8,442 bases of DNA from Desulfovibrio sp. (lineage in GTDB: Bacteria > Desulfobacterota > Desulfovibrionia > Desulfovibrionales > Desulfovibrionaceae): the NCBI GenBank assembly GCA_028708195.1, contig JAQVZK010000092.1, forward strand, positions 1-8,442, read 5' to 3'. Position 1 is the stretch's first letter; every line of letters starts with the position of its first letter. Below are positions 7,171-8,442 of the stretch, one piece after another. The notes below the pieces were generated by a model that was not told the DNA's origin, ran no database searches, and was given only the letters and a program-made list of their open reading frames with translations. The position numbers and the translations under genes were made by a program.

Positions 7171-7263
7171 TTAGAGTATTTATTGGGGATTTTTTGTGGG
7201 AGAGGGACCTTTTTGTAAAAGGGGCCCTCTCCCACAGAGCATTTCAAAACTACAATACTCTAA
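7171..7263. repeat. Outer 10-bp inverted repeat around the intergenic hairpin
   Basis: TTAGAGTATT (7171-7180) is the exact reverse complement of AATACTCTAA (7254-7263). The two arms enclose the hairpin at 7195-7236 and could form an outer stem. The right arm ends 4 bp before the 3' end of gltL. Confidence 0.65.
7195..7236. repeat. Long intergenic hairpin between convergent genes
   Basis: TGTGGGAGAGGG (7195-7206) is perfectly complementary to CCCTCTCCCACA (7225-7236). An inner CCTTTT/AAAAGG stem (7208-7213 with 7217-7222) closes on a TGT loop. It lies between convergent genes and may stop transcription from both sides, but neither strand has a T tract after the stem (TTTTTT precedes it on the + strand). 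A related fragment, TTTTGTGGGGGAGG (7153-7166), lies just upstream and matches 13 of 14 bases at 7192-7205. It may be a collapsed copy of a dispersed element. Confidence 0.7.
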
Positions 7264-7267
7264 CTCT

Positions 7268-8020
7268 CTAGTGTGAGATGATACTGGCAAGAAATTCTTT
7301 GGCGCGCTGTGTTTGCGGGCTGTCAAAGAACTGTTCTTTGGGGGTGTCTTCAAGAATAAGGCCTTCTTCCATAAACAGCACCCTGTGGGCCACCTTGCGT
7401 GCGAAGCCCATTTCGTGGGTGACCACCATCATGGTCATGCCTTCGTAGGCAAGCTCCACCATAACGTCCAGAACTTCATTGATCATTTCTGGGTCAAGGG
7501 CAGAGGTGGGTTCGTCAAAGAGCATGGCCACGGGGTCCATGCACAGTGCTCGGGCAATGGCCACGCGCTGCTGCTGGCCGCCCGAAAGCTGCGAGGGGTA
7601 CTTTTCTGTATGTTGGTCAAGCCCCACCCGGCTCAAGAGAGCAAGGGCTTTTTCTCTGGCTTCTTCATGGTTTCTTTTGAGTACTTTTTCCTGCGCGAGA
7701 ATCAGGTTGTGAATGATATTCAGGTGCGGAAAAAGTTCAAAGTGCTGAAACACCATGCCGACGCGGCTGCGCAGGGTTGCAAGGTTGGTGCGTTTACTGG
7801 TCACTTCAGTGCCGTTAACGAATATCTGACCGCTCTGTATGGGTTCAAGGCCGTTGACGGTCTTGATAAGCGTTGATTTGCCCGACCCTGAAGGACCGCA
7901 CACAACTACGACTTCACCCTTGTTTATGCGGGTGGTGCAGTCGCGCAACACGTTAAAATCACCGTACCATTTGGTTACGTTGTCCAGGACAATCATTGCT
8001 TCTTCGGTAGGAGTGTTCAT
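7268..8020 (-). CDS. gltL: Glutamate/aspartate ABC importer, ATP-binding subunit GltL
   Basis: This 250-residue ABC ATPase powers polar amino acid uptake at the inner face of the membrane. It has Walker [10 protein letters not shown] (42-50), Q-loop Gln92 ([11 protein letters not shown]), signature LSGGQ (145-149), Walker B ending in Asp169-Glu170, D-loop SALD (173-176) and switch His202. Long stretches match what I recall of E. coli GltL, for example [20 protein letters not shown] and ALCMDP, favouring GltL over generic GlnQ. The chosen ATG overlaps the upstream permease stop (ATGA, 8017-8020), typical of coupled ABC genes. An internal ATG at 7994-7996 would match the E. coli N-terminus (MIxLxNVxKWYG) and cannot be excluded. 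It converges on paralog B and appears functionally unrelated to it. Confidence 0.95.
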   Translation of the reverse strand: MNTPTEEAMIVLDNVTKWYGDFNVLRDCTTRINKGEVVVVCGPSGSGKSTLIKTVNGLEPIQSGQIFVNGTEVTSKRTNLATLRSRVGMVFQHFELFPHLNIIHNLILAQEKVLKRNHEEAREKALALLSRVGLDQHTEKYPSQLSGGQQQRVAIARALCMDPVAMLFDEPTSALDPEMINEVLDVMVELAYEGMTMMVVTHEMGFARKVAHRVLFMEEGLILEDTPKEQFFDSPQTQRAKEFLASIISH

Positions 8021-8442
8021 AGCTTGAGTCTCTTTTTTACCACGGTTACGGCCAGAGAAACGCAGAAGCAGACCACAAAGTAGCCGGCGCCCGCAAAGAG
8101 CACCATTTCTATTTCATAGCCGGTGGTCTTGCCACTGTTGGTGGCAGTGCGGAAAAAGTCCGCAAGGCCGATGATATACACGAGGGCCGTATCCTGAAAC
8201 AGAATCACGCCCTGTGTCAGCAGCAGGGGCGTCATAACGCGAAAAGCCTGCGGCAAAATAACATAGATAAGCGTTTGCGATTTGGTCATGCCAAGGGCAA
8301 GGGCCGCGTAGTTTTGGCCTTTGGACACGCTGTTCATGCCAGCGCGGATGATTTCGGCGTAGTAGGCGGCTTCAAACGCGGTAAAGGCCACCATAGCAGA
8401 AACAAGGCGAATGTCTGTCAGGGGTGAAAGATGGAGAAATTT
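8017..8442 (-). CDS. gltK: Glutamate/aspartate ABC importer permease GltK, N-terminal part outside window
   Basis: The frame is open to the right edge, so the 141 codons here are the C-terminal part; the ATG at 8394 is internal. The sequence shows the membrane-permease coupling loop ([17 protein letters not shown] followed by AALALGM), the PQAFR segment, [18 protein letters not shown] and ADFFRTA, close to what I recall of E. coli GltK. Hydrophobic segments around the [10 protein letters not shown] stretch fit a last membrane helix, followed by a basic KKRLKL tail. It forms the channel with a second permease (GltJ), energised by GltL. The stop overlaps the gltL start by 4 bp. The rest of the operon (gltI, gltJ) would lie beyond the right edge if the usual order holds. 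Confidence 0.9.
   Translation of the reverse strand, partial: KFLHLSPLTDIRLVSAMVAFTAFEAAYYAEIIRAGMNSVSKGQNYAALALGMTKSQTLIYVILPQAFRVMTPLLLTQGVILFQDTALVYIIGLADFFRTATNSGKTTGYEIEMVLFAGAGYFVVCFCVSLAVTVVKKRLKL

Noticed and set aside
1..8442. CRISPR arrays, tRNA or rRNA genes, insertion sequences
   Set aside because: I saw no regularly spaced repeats, tRNA-like cloverleaf, rRNA sequence or transposase in any frame.

Overview
The window looks like a chromosomal stretch from a Desulfovibrio-type sulfate reducer (Desulfovibrionaceae). This is an inference from the GC-rich coding sequence, the style of the sensor kinase, the PEP-synthase-like proteins and a GTGGGAGAGGG-type intergenic hairpin. No marker gene fixes the species. 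Both ends are cut inside genes.

Left and centre (1-7132, + strand): four genes in one direction. They are (A) the 3' part of a PEP-synthase-like protein, a membrane sensor histidine kinase, a stand-alone CheY-like receiver, and (B) a second PEP-synthase-like protein of 871 residues. A and B are ancient paralogs. Both have an ATP-grasp (PEP/pyruvate-binding) region, a phosphohistidine swivel domain, and a C-terminal region of about 280 residues where PEP synthase would have its PEP-binding TIM barrel. B keeps the expected ATP-grasp residues and the swivel histidine (H525). A has lost the ATP-grasp motifs visible in the window and has Arg where the histidine should be, although the swivel and C-terminal regions align almost without gaps. 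The genes are tightly packed (2 bp between A and the kinase, 1 bp between the receiver and B), except for a 249-bp gap before the receiver that carries a 17-bp tandem repeat.

The likely reading is one signalling and phosphotransfer module. The kinase senses something outside the membrane and phosphorylates the receiver. The receiver, having no DNA-binding domain, acts by protein contact, possibly on the A/B pair. B probably makes a phosphohistidine from ATP and passes phosphate to an unknown acceptor chosen by the C-terminal domain, with A as a non-catalytic partner. The link between the halves is inferred from gene order only.

Right (7133-8442): an AT-rich convergent intergenic region holds a probable terminator, a long hairpin and an outer inverted repeat. 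Beyond it, on the - strand, lie gltL and the end of gltK, the ATPase and one permease of a glutamate/aspartate ABC importer. They overlap by 4 bp and appear to be an ordinary, unrelated neighbouring operon.
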